Assembly: GCA_963846635.1 (NCBI GenBank)
Contig: CAWJXM010000004.1
Span: forward strand, 124,001-188,000
Direction of reading: 5' to 3'
From: AP-15 sp963846635
GTDB lineage: Bacteria; Pseudomonadota; Alphaproteobacteria; ATCC43930; CGMCC-115725
DNA: 64,000 nucleotides
The translations under genes were made by a program, and so were the position numbers. The notes beneath the pieces were generated by a model, which had not been told where the DNA came from, searched no databases, and saw only the letters and a list, made by a program, of their open reading frames with translations. Of this stretch, positions 1-7,701 are shown piece after piece. Numbering within the stretch: position 1 is the stretch's first letter; each line of letters begins with the position of its first letter.

Positions 1-28
1 TCGGTTCCCCTGAAGAGAGGTTGGTGCG

Positions 29-1081
29 ATGCGCAACGGTATGGTGATCATCGACGCTGATGGCCACGCCGTCGATTACGAGCCGGTTTATCGCGAGCGG
101 CTGCCGCAGCAATACCGGCAACGCGCCACGATCTACCCGAGCGACAATTTCGACCGCACCCAAAACGGCAAGCTCGCCGGCAAGCGCCCGACCTCACCCC
201 AGCAGAACCTCGCCGACAATGACCGCGAGGGGATCGATCTGCAGATCATCTACCCGACCGGCGGGCTAAACCTGACCAAAGTGCGTGAGCGCGATTACGC
301 GATCGCCTTGTGCCGCGCCTATAATGACTGGCTTTACGACTGGTGCGCCGTCGACCGCAACCGCCTCAAAGGGGTGGCGATCGTGCCATTGCATGTCGAT
401 ATCCGGGCGGCGATCGACGAGATGGAACGGGCCATCTCAAAGCTCGGCGCGGTCGGTGTCATGGTCAACACCTACGACCGCAGCCGCAATGTCGCGCATC
501 GCGATTTCTGGCCGTTCTACGAGGAATGCGCGCGCCAGGGTGTCGCGGTCGGGTTTCATGCTTCGGGCAGCGACACGATGGACCCGCTGTGCCATTTCGA
601 CAATTTTCTGCAGGTCCACACCTTGTCGCATGCGCCCGAGCAGCTGATCGCCTGCACCGCGGTGATCTATAGCGGGCTCCTCGAAAAGTACCAGGAGCTG
701 CGCGTCGCTTTTCTCGAAGCCGGCATCGGATGGGTGCCGTTCTGGATGGAGCATATGGACGAGGAATACGAATATCGCCCGTTCGATGCCCCGCTCCTCA
801 AGGCGAAACCATCCGAATATATGAGTTGCGGCCGGGTTTTCGTGTCTTGCGAGCCGGAAGAGAAAACCTTGCGTTACGTGCCGGAGTTCTTTCCGGCCGA
901 TAACATCCTGTTCGCCTCCGACTATCCGCATTGGGATGGGCAGTTTCCCTATGCGGTCGCGACCTTGGCCGATCGCAACGATTTGCCCGAGGACCTGAAG
1001 CAAAAAATCTTTTTTAATAACCCGCAGCGCTTTTACGGGATCGAGGTCGATCCCGCCGCATACGGCGTTGGGCGAGTCTAA
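29..1081 (+). CDS. Amidohydrolase family (amidohydrolase_2 / ACMSD-like) metal-dependent hydrolase
   Basis: 350 aa, about the usual length for the amidohydrolase_2 family (ACMSD, gamma-resorcylate decarboxylase and relatives), which hydrolyses or decarboxylates small, often aromatic, carboxylates at a divalent metal in a TIM barrel. Visible motifs are DADGH at residues 9-13 (N-terminal metal ligands), His177 in GFHASG, and Asp298 in FASDYPHWDG, the C-terminal metal/catalytic Asp typical of the family. A purine-rich ribosome site (AGAGAGG) lies about 10 bases before the ATG. It is followed in the same direction by an Ldh-type oxidoreductase across a repeat-containing gap. The substrate cannot be inferred. 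The family call is secure; the reaction is open. Confidence 0.85.
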   Translation: MRNGMVIIDADGHAVDYEPVYRERLPQQYRQRATIYPSDNFDRTQNGKLAGKRPTSPQQNLADNDREGIDLQIIYPTGGLNLTKVRERDYAIALCRAYNDWLYDWCAVDRNRLKGVAIVPLHVDIRAAIDEMERAISKLGAVGVMVNTYDRSRNVAHRDFWPFYEECARQGVAVGFHASGSDTMDPLCHFDNFLQVHTLSHAPEQLIACTAVIYSGLLEKYQELRVAFLEAGIGWVPFWMEHMDEEYEYRPFDAPLLKAKPSEYMSCGRVFVSCEPEEKTLRYVPEFFPADNILFASDYPHWDGQFPYAVATLADRNDLPEDLKQKIFFNNPQRFYGIEVDPAAYGVGRV

Positions 1082-1089
1082 GCTCACAA

Positions 1090-1180
1090 CGGCCCCTCAC
1101 CCGGCCCTCTCCCCGCGTGCGGGGAGAGGGAGGGACCCGCGGATCCCCGGATCAAGTCCGGGGAGGAGGGTGAGGGGCGG
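1090..1180. repeat. REP-like intergenic palindromic repeat
   Basis: Between the amidohydrolase and the Ldh-type gene. It contains the inverted repeat CCTCTCCCCGC / GCGGGGAGAGG around a short loop, then a second short palindrome (ggatccccgg ... ccgggga). Such elements are scattered through many alphaproteobacterial chromosomes. As RNA it would form a strong hairpin and could limit read-through, but there is no following T-run. Confidence 0.6.
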
Positions 1181-1213
1181 ATCGCCTTGGAACAGCAGAA
1201 CCGGGAGAAAATC

Positions 1214-2278
1214 ATGCCGAGAATTCCTGCTGAGCGGCTAATCGAAATCGGCCAGGCCTTGTTCGAGGCGGCGGGAACGCCGCGCGCCGAGGCCGAGCTC
1301 GTCACGCGCCACATCGTCGGCGCCAACCTCGTCGGCCATGATTCGCATGGGGTGATCCAGATCCCGACCTATATCGAGCGGATCAAGGCCGGGCACATCG
1401 TTCCGGGCGCGCCGTGGACGATTGTCCAGGAATCGCCGACGACCACCGTTGTCGACGGGCATTGGGGGTTCGGCTATGTCGCCAATGAGCGGGCGATGCG
1501 GCTGACCATCGACAAGGCGCGGACCGCCAATGTCGCCGCCGCGACCGTCTTTCGCCAAGGTCATATCGGCCGACTGTCGAGCTATACGCAGATGGCGGCG
1601 GCGGCCGGCATGATCGGTCTGTGCACTGCCGATTCCGGCCGCTCGCCCAAAGCGGTCGCGCCCTTTGGCGGGCGCGAGGCGCGGCTCGGAACCAACCCGA
1701 TTTCGATCGCGATCCCGTCCGATCTCGCCGGGCCGCTCTATCTCGACATGGCGACGTCGGCGGCGGCGGCCGGCAAGATCGCGCTCGCTGTTGCCCGCAA
1801 CGAGCCGGTCCCCGATGGCTGGGTCATCGGCAGCGACGGGCGGCCAACCAACGATCCGCGCCAGTTGCGCCAGGGCGGCGCGTTGCTGCCGCTCGGCGGC
1901 CCGGAAGGCGGCTATAAGGGCACCGGGCTTGCCGTCATGGTCGAAATTTTGTGCGGGCTTCTGACCGGACTTGGGTTTGGCGTCGAGCCGACCGGACGTC
2001 ACAATGACGGCTGCTTTATGGCGGTGTTTAACGTCACTGCGTTCCGGCCATTGGCCGAATTCAAAAAAGATGTCGGCGAGTTCATCGCCTATCTGAAAGC
2101 GACTCCGCCTGCCGAAGGCAGCAGCGGCGTGCTCTATCCGGGCGAAATCGAGTACCGCCGCCAGCAGGAGCGCAGCCAAAACGGTATCGAGGTCGAGGAC
2201 GCGACCTGGTACAAACTGCAGCAATTGGCGGAAGGCTACGGCCTCTCCGAAAAATTGGAATTCACCGAGCCGGAATAA
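1214..2278 (+). CDS. Ldh family (malate/L-lactate dehydrogenase type 2) oxidoreductase
   Basis: 354 aa. It belongs to the NAD(P)H-dependent Ldh_2 family (malate, sulfolactate, ureidoglycolate and related 2-hydroxyacid dehydrogenases). Signatures seen: the N-terminal helix followed by GHDSHGV, the catalytic-His region VFRQGHIGRLSSY, GTNPISIAIP and LDMATSAAAAGKI (cofactor loop), and GGYKGTGLAVMVEILCG. The frame is open from a TTG at 1187, but GGGAGAAA sits just upstream of the ATG at 1214, so I start there. Substrate not predictable. It may be co-transcribed with the upstream amidohydrolase, although a repeat separates them. Confidence 0.87.
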   Translation: MPRIPAERLIEIGQALFEAAGTPRAEAELVTRHIVGANLVGHDSHGVIQIPTYIERIKAGHIVPGAPWTIVQESPTTTVVDGHWGFGYVANERAMRLTIDKARTANVAAATVFRQGHIGRLSSYTQMAAAAGMIGLCTADSGRSPKAVAPFGGREARLGTNPISIAIPSDLAGPLYLDMATSAAAAGKIALAVARNEPVPDGWVIGSDGRPTNDPRQLRQGGALLPLGGPEGGYKGTGLAVMVEILCGLLTGLGFGVEPTGRHNDGCFMAVFNVTAFRPLAEFKKDVGEFIAYLKATPPAEGSSGVLYPGEIEYRRQQERSQNGIEVEDATWYKLQQLAEGYGLSEKLEFTEPE

Positions 2279-2437
2279 CGACTGGCGGTAATCGCGGTCG
2301 TAATGGCTTCACGGCGCAAAGCTTTCACACGCACCATACTTGACCTTAACGGCAACTTCTGGCTGGGACGAAAACGGTGGCGCGGGGTGCGATAAAAGGC
2401 TAATTTTTGTCACAGGGGAAAAACACAAGGGTGCGGA

Positions 2438-2674
2438 ATGCGGGGGATCGCCACGGTTGTTCTGTTGGCGCTCGGGGCATGTGCGGCAGCGACGACCACT
2501 ACGGCAAGCGGGCCATCGGCGATGACGGACTGGCAGACACCGGCGGGCAAGCCGCCGAGCAAGGCGGAATTCGCGGCCTTGATCGCCGCTTGCCAGGACA
2601 AAGTCAAATCAACCGTCGAAAATGGGCCGATGGACGGTTGTCTCGCTGATCTCGGCCTGCGCCGCATCCAATAA
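2438..2674 (+). CDS. Small putative lipoprotein
   Basis: 78 aa. The N-terminus MRGIATVVLLALGAC has a charged start, a hydrophobic core and the lipobox L-G-A-C, so it is probably lipidated at Cys15 and held in the envelope. After a Thr/Ala-rich linker there is a small soluble segment with two further Cys (CQDK, DGCLADLG) that could form a disulfide. No family recognised. It ends 23 bases before the Rid gene on the same strand, so they may share a transcript. Confidence 0.55.
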   Translation: MRGIATVVLLALGACAAATTTTASGPSAMTDWQTPAGKPPSKAEFAALIAACQDKVKSTVENGPMDGCLADLGLRRIQ

Positions 2675-2696
2675 TCCGAGCATTTATGGATCAGCA

Positions 2697-3107
2697 ATGG
2701 CGGCAGAAATCGTAATCTCCAATCCACAGCAGCTCGGCAAACCGCTCGGGCCGTATTCGCATATCGCCCGGGTCAAGGCGGCAGAATTCGTCTTTATCGC
2801 TGGCCAGGTCGCGGTCGACAAGGCGGGAAATGTCGTTGGGGCGGATGATTTCGATGCGCAATGCGCACAAACCTTCGCCAATCTCGCGGCTGCTCTCGAG
2901 TCCGTTGGTGCGGGGTGGGGGAATGTTGTGCAGTTCACGACCTATCTCGTGCATTCGCAAGACATCGGCAAGTTCATGATTTATCGCAGCCGCGAATTTC
3001 CGCGCCTGTTTGCGAATGGAGCTTATCCGCCCAACACATTGCTGATCGTCGACCGGCTCGTGCAGGAAGCGCTGCTGATCGAAGTCCAGGCGATCGCTGC
3101 ACTCTGA
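2697..3107 (+). CDS. RidA/YjgF family protein (lacks the RidA arginine)
   Basis: 136 aa from the ATG at 2697, matching the roughly 130-aa RidA family; the frame is open upstream but those codons belong to the preceding gene region. RidA proteins are trimers that hydrolyse reactive imines or enamines. Family features: LGKPLGPYSHIARV near the start, FIAGQVAVDKAGNVV, and a C-terminal IEVQAIA. Where archetypal RidA has the catalytic Arg (PxR), this protein reads GAYPPNTLLIVDR, with Asn-Thr instead. It therefore probably belongs to a non-archetypal Rid subgroup and may not act as a 2-aminoacrylate deaminase. Confidence 0.82.
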   Translation: MAAEIVISNPQQLGKPLGPYSHIARVKAAEFVFIAGQVAVDKAGNVVGADDFDAQCAQTFANLAAALESVGAGWGNVVQFTTYLVHSQDIGKFMIYRSREFPRLFANGAYPPNTLLIVDRLVQEALLIEVQAIAAL

Positions 3108-3167
3108 ACCCAGCGTCCCGCGACCGCCCGTTTGTTGAGACCAAGACCGCCGCCGGGCGAAGTCGTT

Positions 3168-3893
3168 TTACGGCAGGAGTTCGGAGAGCCGGCGGATGAT
3201 GCGATCCGGGCGAACCGGAGAATCGGGCGGCAGGCCGACGCCGTAGCCATCATGCCAAATCGCGTAGATACCGAGCCGCTGCGGAGCAACGACCTCCCAT
3301 TCGAGATTGTCGCCGACCATCCAGGTCTCCCGTGCGGCGACGCCTAATGCCTCCATCGCATGGGTGTAGGCACGCTCTTCGGGTTTGCCAAATCCGTGCT
3401 CACCCTCGATCTGGATATGGTCAAAGCGATGCTCGAGCGCGAAGCGAACCACCTTGGCGCGCTGCGGCGCGGCCGCGCCATTGGTGATCAGCGCCAGCCG
3501 CACCCCCAGCTCCTTAAGCCGGTCAAGGGTGTCGTGCGCGCCCGGAAAGCAACGCAATTCGGCGTCATGCAATGCGTTGTAGCGGTCAGCGATCTCGTCG
3601 CATAACTGCCGCTCGGGAATCGTGTGGCCCTCGGCGGCCAGCGCGTCAAAAGCGTCGGAGACAATCCGCCGTCGTGCTTCGCCGATGCGGTGGCGCCAAT
3701 GCTTGTGGCCCGCCGGATCGGCCCACAATTCGCGCGAACTCTCCATAATAGCCGCAATCGCCGCGGCCGGGGTCAGCGGCGCCAGATGCTCGGTGTAGGC
3801 GCCGAGCACCCGCTGCCATTGCGACTGCGCCGGGCCAAAGGCGACGAGGATCGTGTCGTCAAGGTCGAACAGGATTGCGCGCGGCAGCATCAT
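3168..3893 (-). CDS. HAD-superfamily hydrolase (phosphatase)
   Basis: 241 aa. Clear HAD motifs: motif I FDLDDTI near the N-terminus (nucleophile Asp and general acid Asp), motif II LITNGAA, a conserved Lys in FGKPEERAY, and motif IV MVGDNLEWEV. The helical cap lies between motifs I and II (subfamily I, YjjG/haloacid-dehalogenase-like). Its ATG overlaps the stop of the upstream metallo-hydrolase gene by 4 bases (ATGA), so the two are probably translationally coupled. It ends 60 bases from the convergent Rid gene. Likely a small-metabolite phosphatase; substrate unknown. Confidence 0.85.
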   Translation of the reverse strand: MMLPRAILFDLDDTILVAFGPAQSQWQRVLGAYTEHLAPLTPAAAIAAIMESSRELWADPAGHKHWRHRIGEARRRIVSDAFDALAAEGHTIPERQLCDEIADRYNALHDAELRCFPGAHDTLDRLKELGVRLALITNGAAAPQRAKVVRFALEHRFDHIQIEGEHGFGKPEERAYTHAMEALGVAARETWMVGDNLEWEVVAPQRLGIYAIWHDGYGVGLPPDSPVRPDRIIRRLSELLP

Positions 3894-4654
3894 GTTATCG
3901 GAATTGGGGCTTGCGGCACGCTTTGCCAGAATTCGGGGTCGTGACCGAAGAAGAGGCGCGCGCCGGCTTTTTCGAGCGCTGCGAGCCGGTCGAGCGAGGC
4001 CAGCATCGCTTCGCGATCATGCACGTAGCGCGGCAGGCGGCGTTCGCGCAGCGTCCGGCAGAAATAGCAGGCATCGGCCGTGAGCACGACGTCGCCGCCG
4101 TCAAGCCGTACGCGCAACGACTGATGGCCCGGCGTGTGGCCATGCGTCGGCAGGCAGACAACCGAGCCGTCGCCGAACACGTCGTGCTCGCCATCGACTA
4201 GGCGAACCTTGTGGCCGAGGTCGAAATCGCTCGGGTTATAGCCGTGCCTGGCAGCGGTGTCGGGCGCCATGCCGGCATCCCATTCGCGGCGCTGCACTAC
4301 CAGCGTCGCGTTAGGAATGAGCGCGTTGCCGCCGACATGGTCGAAATGGAAATGCGAGCTAATGACGAAGTCGATCTTAGCGGGGTCGCAGTCGATGGCC
4401 TCGAGCCGCGCGCTGACCTCCTCGCCCGGGTTGAAGCCGATCCGGAAAAGCTTCGCAAGGCGTTCGCCCAATCGACCGAGGGGATCGTGCTGGCAGTCGG
4501 GGTGCAGCCCGGTGTCGAACAAGGCGCGGCCTTTCGGATGCTCGATCAGGAACACCGGGATTGGCACGGTGATGTCGCCCTCGCCACCTTCCATCAGCCG
4601 GCCAAACTCGCCGGTAACGGTGCCGCAAGTGAAGGCGCGGAGCTTGACCGACAT
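3890..4654 (-). CDS. Metallo-beta-lactamase-fold hydrolase (AHL-lactonase-like)
   Basis: 254 aa. It has the metal-binding HxHxDH motif (SSHFHFDHVGG), the later His of THGHTPGH, the bridging Asp in LTADACYF and the terminal His in FFGHDPEFW. The N-terminal layout, with FDTGLHPD ahead of the HxHxDH motif, resembles N-acyl homoserine lactone lactonases and related lactonases. It is the middle gene of a compact minus-strand operon: 2 bases downstream of the oxygenase gene and overlapping the HAD gene by 4 bases. The fold is certain; lactonase activity is inference from resemblance. Confidence 0.85.
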   Translation of the reverse strand: MSVKLRAFTCGTVTGEFGRLMEGGEGDITVPIPVFLIEHPKGRALFDTGLHPDCQHDPLGRLGERLAKLFRIGFNPGEEVSARLEAIDCDPAKIDFVISSHFHFDHVGGNALIPNATLVVQRREWDAGMAPDTAARHGYNPSDFDLGHKVRLVDGEHDVFGDGSVVCLPTHGHTPGHQSLRVRLDGGDVVLTADACYFCRTLRERRLPRYVHDREAMLASLDRLAALEKAGARLFFGHDPEFWQSVPQAPIPIT

Positions 4655-4656
4655 CG

Positions 4657-5703
4657 TTAATTGGCGGCCGCGAACCGCGCCGCGTCAGATTTGTGGCCCT
4701 TCTGGTGAAAATAATTGGCGCGATAGAATTCGAGGATCAGCTCGCGGTAGACCGCCGGGGGATATTGCGGCGGATTATCGGCCGACATGCAGCTCGGCAG
4801 GCACTCGATAACTCGATCGGGGTTCGGGCTGTGGAAATAAGCAATCGAATAACGATCGGTGCCGCTGTCGTTTAGGACGCCGTGCGGCGTCGATAAAAAG
4901 CGGTTGTTCGACCAGCGCCGCATAATGTTGCCGAGATTGATCAGAAACGTCCCCGGAATGACCGGCGGCGGAAACCACTCCCCCGAGGGCAGCCGCACCG
5001 CCAACCCCGGCACGTCGGTGCGGGCTAAAGCGGTCATGAAACTATTGTCGGTATGCGGGCCCTGGCCAAAGACATTGTCTTCGGTCGTCTGCTGCGGCGG
5101 ATAGTGCAAAAAACGCAAGTTCGCGTGCGCCTCATCGGCGAAATACGGGCCGAAGAAATCGGGCGGCATGCCGAGTGCCACGGCAAACGGCGGCAACATC
5201 CGCTGACACATTGCTCCCAGGGCGTCGAAATACGCCATCATGTCGCCGCGCAGCCCCGGCATATCCGCCGGCCATTGATTTTGGCCGCGCAACGGCTTGC
5301 CGGCGATCACATCCGGATGATCGGGACCGCGGTCATGGCTGATGAAAAAGCTCTCGTTCTGATTGGGCTTGGTCGCTTTATGTACGGTCGAGGCGCCCTG
5401 CACCGAGGCGTTAAGCGGCAGGTAACCGATGTTGTTCTGGTTAAGGCTGAGCGCGAGTTTCTGCTCGAGAGGCAGAGCGAAGAACCAGCGCGAGGCGGCA
5501 AAGGCGCGATCGATCAACGTCTCGGGCACACCGTGGTTCAAAGCGTAAAAGAACCCGATATTTTCGCAGGCGTGCGTGAGCTCGGCGGCGAGGGCCTCGA
5601 GTGCGCCCTTCTCGCCGGCGAAATAGGGTCCATAATCAATGATCGGGATCGCTTTGGCCGCGGCTGCGTAATCCCGCACTGCCTGTTCCTTGAAGAGGTG
5701 CAT
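4657..5703 (-). CDS. Isopenicillin-N-synthase-like 2OG-Fe(II) oxygenase
   Basis: 348 aa. N-terminal DIOX_N domain (IPIIDYGPYFAGEKGALEAL, then NIGFFYALNHGVP) and C-terminal 2OG-FeII_Oxy double-stranded beta-helix. The Fe ligands are visible as HTD in GQGPHTDNSFMT and the distal His in STPHGVLND; the co-substrate Arg lies in the following DRYSIAYF (R-x-S). It is the first gene of the three-gene operon with the lactonase-like and HAD proteins. The family covers many secondary-metabolism oxidations, so the reaction cannot be named. Confidence 0.88.
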   Translation of the reverse strand: MHLFKEQAVRDYAAAAKAIPIIDYGPYFAGEKGALEALAAELTHACENIGFFYALNHGVPETLIDRAFAASRWFFALPLEQKLALSLNQNNIGYLPLNASVQGASTVHKATKPNQNESFFISHDRGPDHPDVIAGKPLRGQNQWPADMPGLRGDMMAYFDALGAMCQRMLPPFAVALGMPPDFFGPYFADEAHANLRFLHYPPQQTTEDNVFGQGPHTDNSFMTALARTDVPGLAVRLPSGEWFPPPVIPGTFLINLGNIMRRWSNNRFLSTPHGVLNDSGTDRYSIAYFHSPNPDRVIECLPSCMSADNPPQYPPAVYRELILEFYRANYFHQKGHKSDAARFAAAN

Positions 5704-6043
5704 CTGCCTGCTCCGTACCGCTACTGCAACTATACCCCGTATTCGCGTCCGGCTTCCACTTGCATAGCCGGCGAGAGAACAATGGGCTTTGCTGCTATTG
5801 CAGCGGATCTATAGCAAAATCTATTTTTGCGGGGCGAAAGCCCCCGGCCACAACGCATGATCGATAGCGCGGCATTCTGGCAATTTTACCGTTGCCGGTG
5901 AGGCTATTCGCCGCTGAATTCCTACAATCACCCGCCGGTAGAGCTTAGCTGAGGGTAACACGTGTGAGCGTCTTCAGCGCCTGCTCCATCCAACCCTTGG
6001 CTATGTGAAATCTGTTGCGTCGGTTTCCTACCGGCGCTAGGGT
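5704..6043. other. Intergenic region between divergent operons
   Basis: About 340 bases between the minus-strand oxygenase operon and the plus-strand DAHP synthase leader. It should hold both promoters. I see no confident -35/-10 pair. At 5831-5844 there is a GGGGC-GAAA-GCCCC hairpin with no T-run after it on either strand, so it is not a convincing terminator. Confidence 0.5.
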
Positions 6044-6049
6044 ATGGTT

Positions 6050-6124
6050 ATGACCCAGGGCGCCAAGTGTTTGGCTCGTTTTGCACCGCGATTTTGGTAC
6101 CGCCGGTACATGATGGCGGCCTAG
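6050..6124 (+). CDS. Aromatic amino-acid leader peptide (attenuator ORF)
   Basis: Short ORF ahead of DAHP synthase. From the ATG at 6050 it encodes 24 residues ending ARFAPRFWYRRYMMAA; an in-frame ATG at 6044 would add two. Phe13 and then the run Phe-Trp-Tyr at codons 6092-6100, with another Tyr at 6107 (numbering from 6044), is a striking concentration of the three aromatic end-products of the pathway the next gene starts. A weak ribosome site (TAGGG, 6038-6042) is 7 bases before 6050. It stops at TAG 6122-6124, just before the attenuator stems. Read as a ribosome-stalling sensor; not experimentally known here. Confidence 0.75.
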   Translation: MTQGAKCLARFAPRFWYRRYMMAA

Positions 6125-6180
6125 GATCGCAAAATCGCGTTTTTCCCGAAGCCGCCCGCATCCGAGGCGGCTTCGCGTTT
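6098..6180 (+). promoter_or_regulatory. Transcription attenuator of DAHP synthase (alternative hairpins)
   Basis: Four segments fit the classic 1:2 / 2:3 / 3:4 logic. Segment 1 is CCGCC at 6100-6104, inside the Tyr-Arg-Arg codons of the leader. Segment 2 is GGCGGC at 6115-6120. Segment 3 is GAAGCCGCC at 6148-6156. Segment 4 is GGCGGCTTC at 6166-6174. Segments 3:4 (extended to 6147/6175) form a perfect 10-bp GC-rich stem with a 9-base loop followed by GCGTTT, a weak terminator tail. Segment 2 can instead pair with 3 (GGCGGC:GCCGCC). A ribosome stalled at Phe-Trp-Tyr would cover segment 1 and free segment 2, favouring read-through when aromatics are scarce. Confidence 0.68.
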
Positions 6181-6296
6181 CTGGCTCTCTTCAGACCCGA
6201 ATGTCGCCGACGGTGCAGCGGCCTCCAACATCGGAGGTGATGCATGACGAGATCGGCCCCCAATGCGCGACGAAATCGCGCCAAGGATGTCCTGAC

Positions 6297-7691
6297 ATGA
6301 GCAAAAATTGGTCGCCGGACAGCTGGCGCGGCCTGCCGATCCGGCAGGTGCCGGGCTACCCTGATGAAGCCGCACTCACCCGGGTCGAGGAAACCCTGCG
6401 GCGCTTTCCGCCCTTGGTCTTTGCCGGCGAGGCGCGGCGGCTCGAAGAGCGCCTGGCGCAGGTCGCCGCCGGCAAGGCGTTCCTGCTGCAAGGCGGCGAC
6501 TGCGCCGAAAGCTTTGCCGAATTCCACCCCAACAACATCCGCGACATGTTCAAGGTGCTGTTGCAGATGGCCGTGGTCTTGACCTTTGGCGCCGGCTGCC
6601 CGGTCGTCAAGCTCGGCCGGCTCGCGGGTCAGTTCGCCAAACCGCGGTCCTCGGAGACCGAGACCCGCGACGACACGACGCTGCCCTCGTACCGCGGCGA
6701 CATCATCAACAGCCTCGATTTCGACGAGGCGGCGCGCGAGCCCAACCCGCAACGGATGATCCAGGCCTACAGCCAGTCGGCCGCAACCCTCAATCTGTTG
6801 CGCGCTTTCGCCCAGGGCGGCTATGCCGATCTGCACCGGGTGCATGCCTGGAACCAGGATTTCGTCGCCGACTCGCCGCAGGGGGAGCGCTATCGGGAGC
6901 TCGCCGATCGGCTGACCGAGACGCTCGACTTTATGGAGGCCTGTGGGCTGACCTCGGAAGCGACGCCGCAGATCCGCGAGACCGAGTTCTATACCTCCCA
7001 CGAGGCGCTGTTTTTGTCCTACGAGGAGGCGCTGACCCGCATCGACTCGACCACCGGCGACTGGTACGACTGCTCGGCGCATTTGGTCTGGCTCGGTGAC
7101 CGCACTCGCCAGGTCGATGGCGCCCATGCCGAGTTTTTGCGCGGCATCAAGAACCCGGTCGGCATGAAATGCGGTCCGACCCTCGAGCCCGACGATCTGT
7201 TGCGCTTGATCGATCGGCTCAACCCGCAAAACAAGCCGGGGCGCTTGACCCTGATCACCCGCATGGGGGCAGACAAGGTCGAAGCGCGGTTGCCGCGGCT
7301 GATCCGCGCCGTGCGTCGTGAGGGGCGCGAGGTGGTGTGGTGCATCGACCCGATGCACGGCAACACGATCACCTCGTCGAATGGCTTCAAGACCCGCCGC
7401 TTCGACTGCATCCTCGACGAGGTGCACGGCGCCTTTGCAATCCATGCCGCCGAAGGCAGCTATGCCGGTGGAGTGCATTTCGAGCTGACCGGGCAGAACG
7501 TCACCGAATGCATCGGCGGCGCCCAGGCGATCAGCGAGGCTTCGCTTGCCGATCGCTATCTGACCCATTGCGATCCCCGGCTCAACGCCAGCCAGGCACT
7601 CGAACTCGCCTTCGAGATCGCCGACGCGTTGAAGCGCGCCCGCCGGGGCAATGGCGCTCCGAGCCGGCCCCGGTTAGTGGCTGCCTTGTGA
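6297..7691 (+). CDS. aroG: 3-deoxy-7-phosphoheptulonate synthase, class II (DAHP synthase)
   Basis: 464 aa from the ATG at 6297, chosen because AAGGA (6283-6287) precedes it and because class II enzymes begin like SPDSWRGLPIRQVPGYPD; the frame is open from 6201. It catalyses PEP + erythrose-4-phosphate to DAHP, the first shikimate-pathway step. Class II (plant-type) signatures: LQGGDCAESF, GRLAGQFAKPRS, GMKCGPTLEPDDLL, ITRMGADKVE and WCIDPMHGNT. Full length. Upstream lies an aromatic leader peptide and attenuator, so expression probably responds to Phe/Trp/Tyr supply. The nicotinate-PRTase-like gene starts 11 bases after its stop. Confidence 0.93.
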   Translation: MSKNWSPDSWRGLPIRQVPGYPDEAALTRVEETLRRFPPLVFAGEARRLEERLAQVAAGKAFLLQGGDCAESFAEFHPNNIRDMFKVLLQMAVVLTFGAGCPVVKLGRLAGQFAKPRSSETETRDDTTLPSYRGDIINSLDFDEAAREPNPQRMIQAYSQSAATLNLLRAFAQGGYADLHRVHAWNQDFVADSPQGERYRELADRLTETLDFMEACGLTSEATPQIRETEFYTSHEALFLSYEEALTRIDSTTGDWYDCSAHLVWLGDRTRQVDGAHAEFLRGIKNPVGMKCGPTLEPDDLLRLIDRLNPQNKPGRLTLITRMGADKVEARLPRLIRAVRREGREVVWCIDPMHGNTITSSNGFKTRRFDCILDEVHGAFAIHAAEGSYAGGVHFELTGQNVTECIGGAQAISEASLADRYLTHCDPRLNASQALELAFEIADALKRARRGNGAPSRPRLVAAL

Positions 7692-7701
7692 GGGATCGGC
7701 A

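Noticed and set aside
5831..5844. GGGGC-GAAA-GCCCC hairpin as a terminator
   Set aside because: No T-run on either strand and it lies between divergent genes.
6048..7568. 506-codon minus-strand ORF
   Set aside because: Antisense to DAHP synthase and its leader; no family resemblance.
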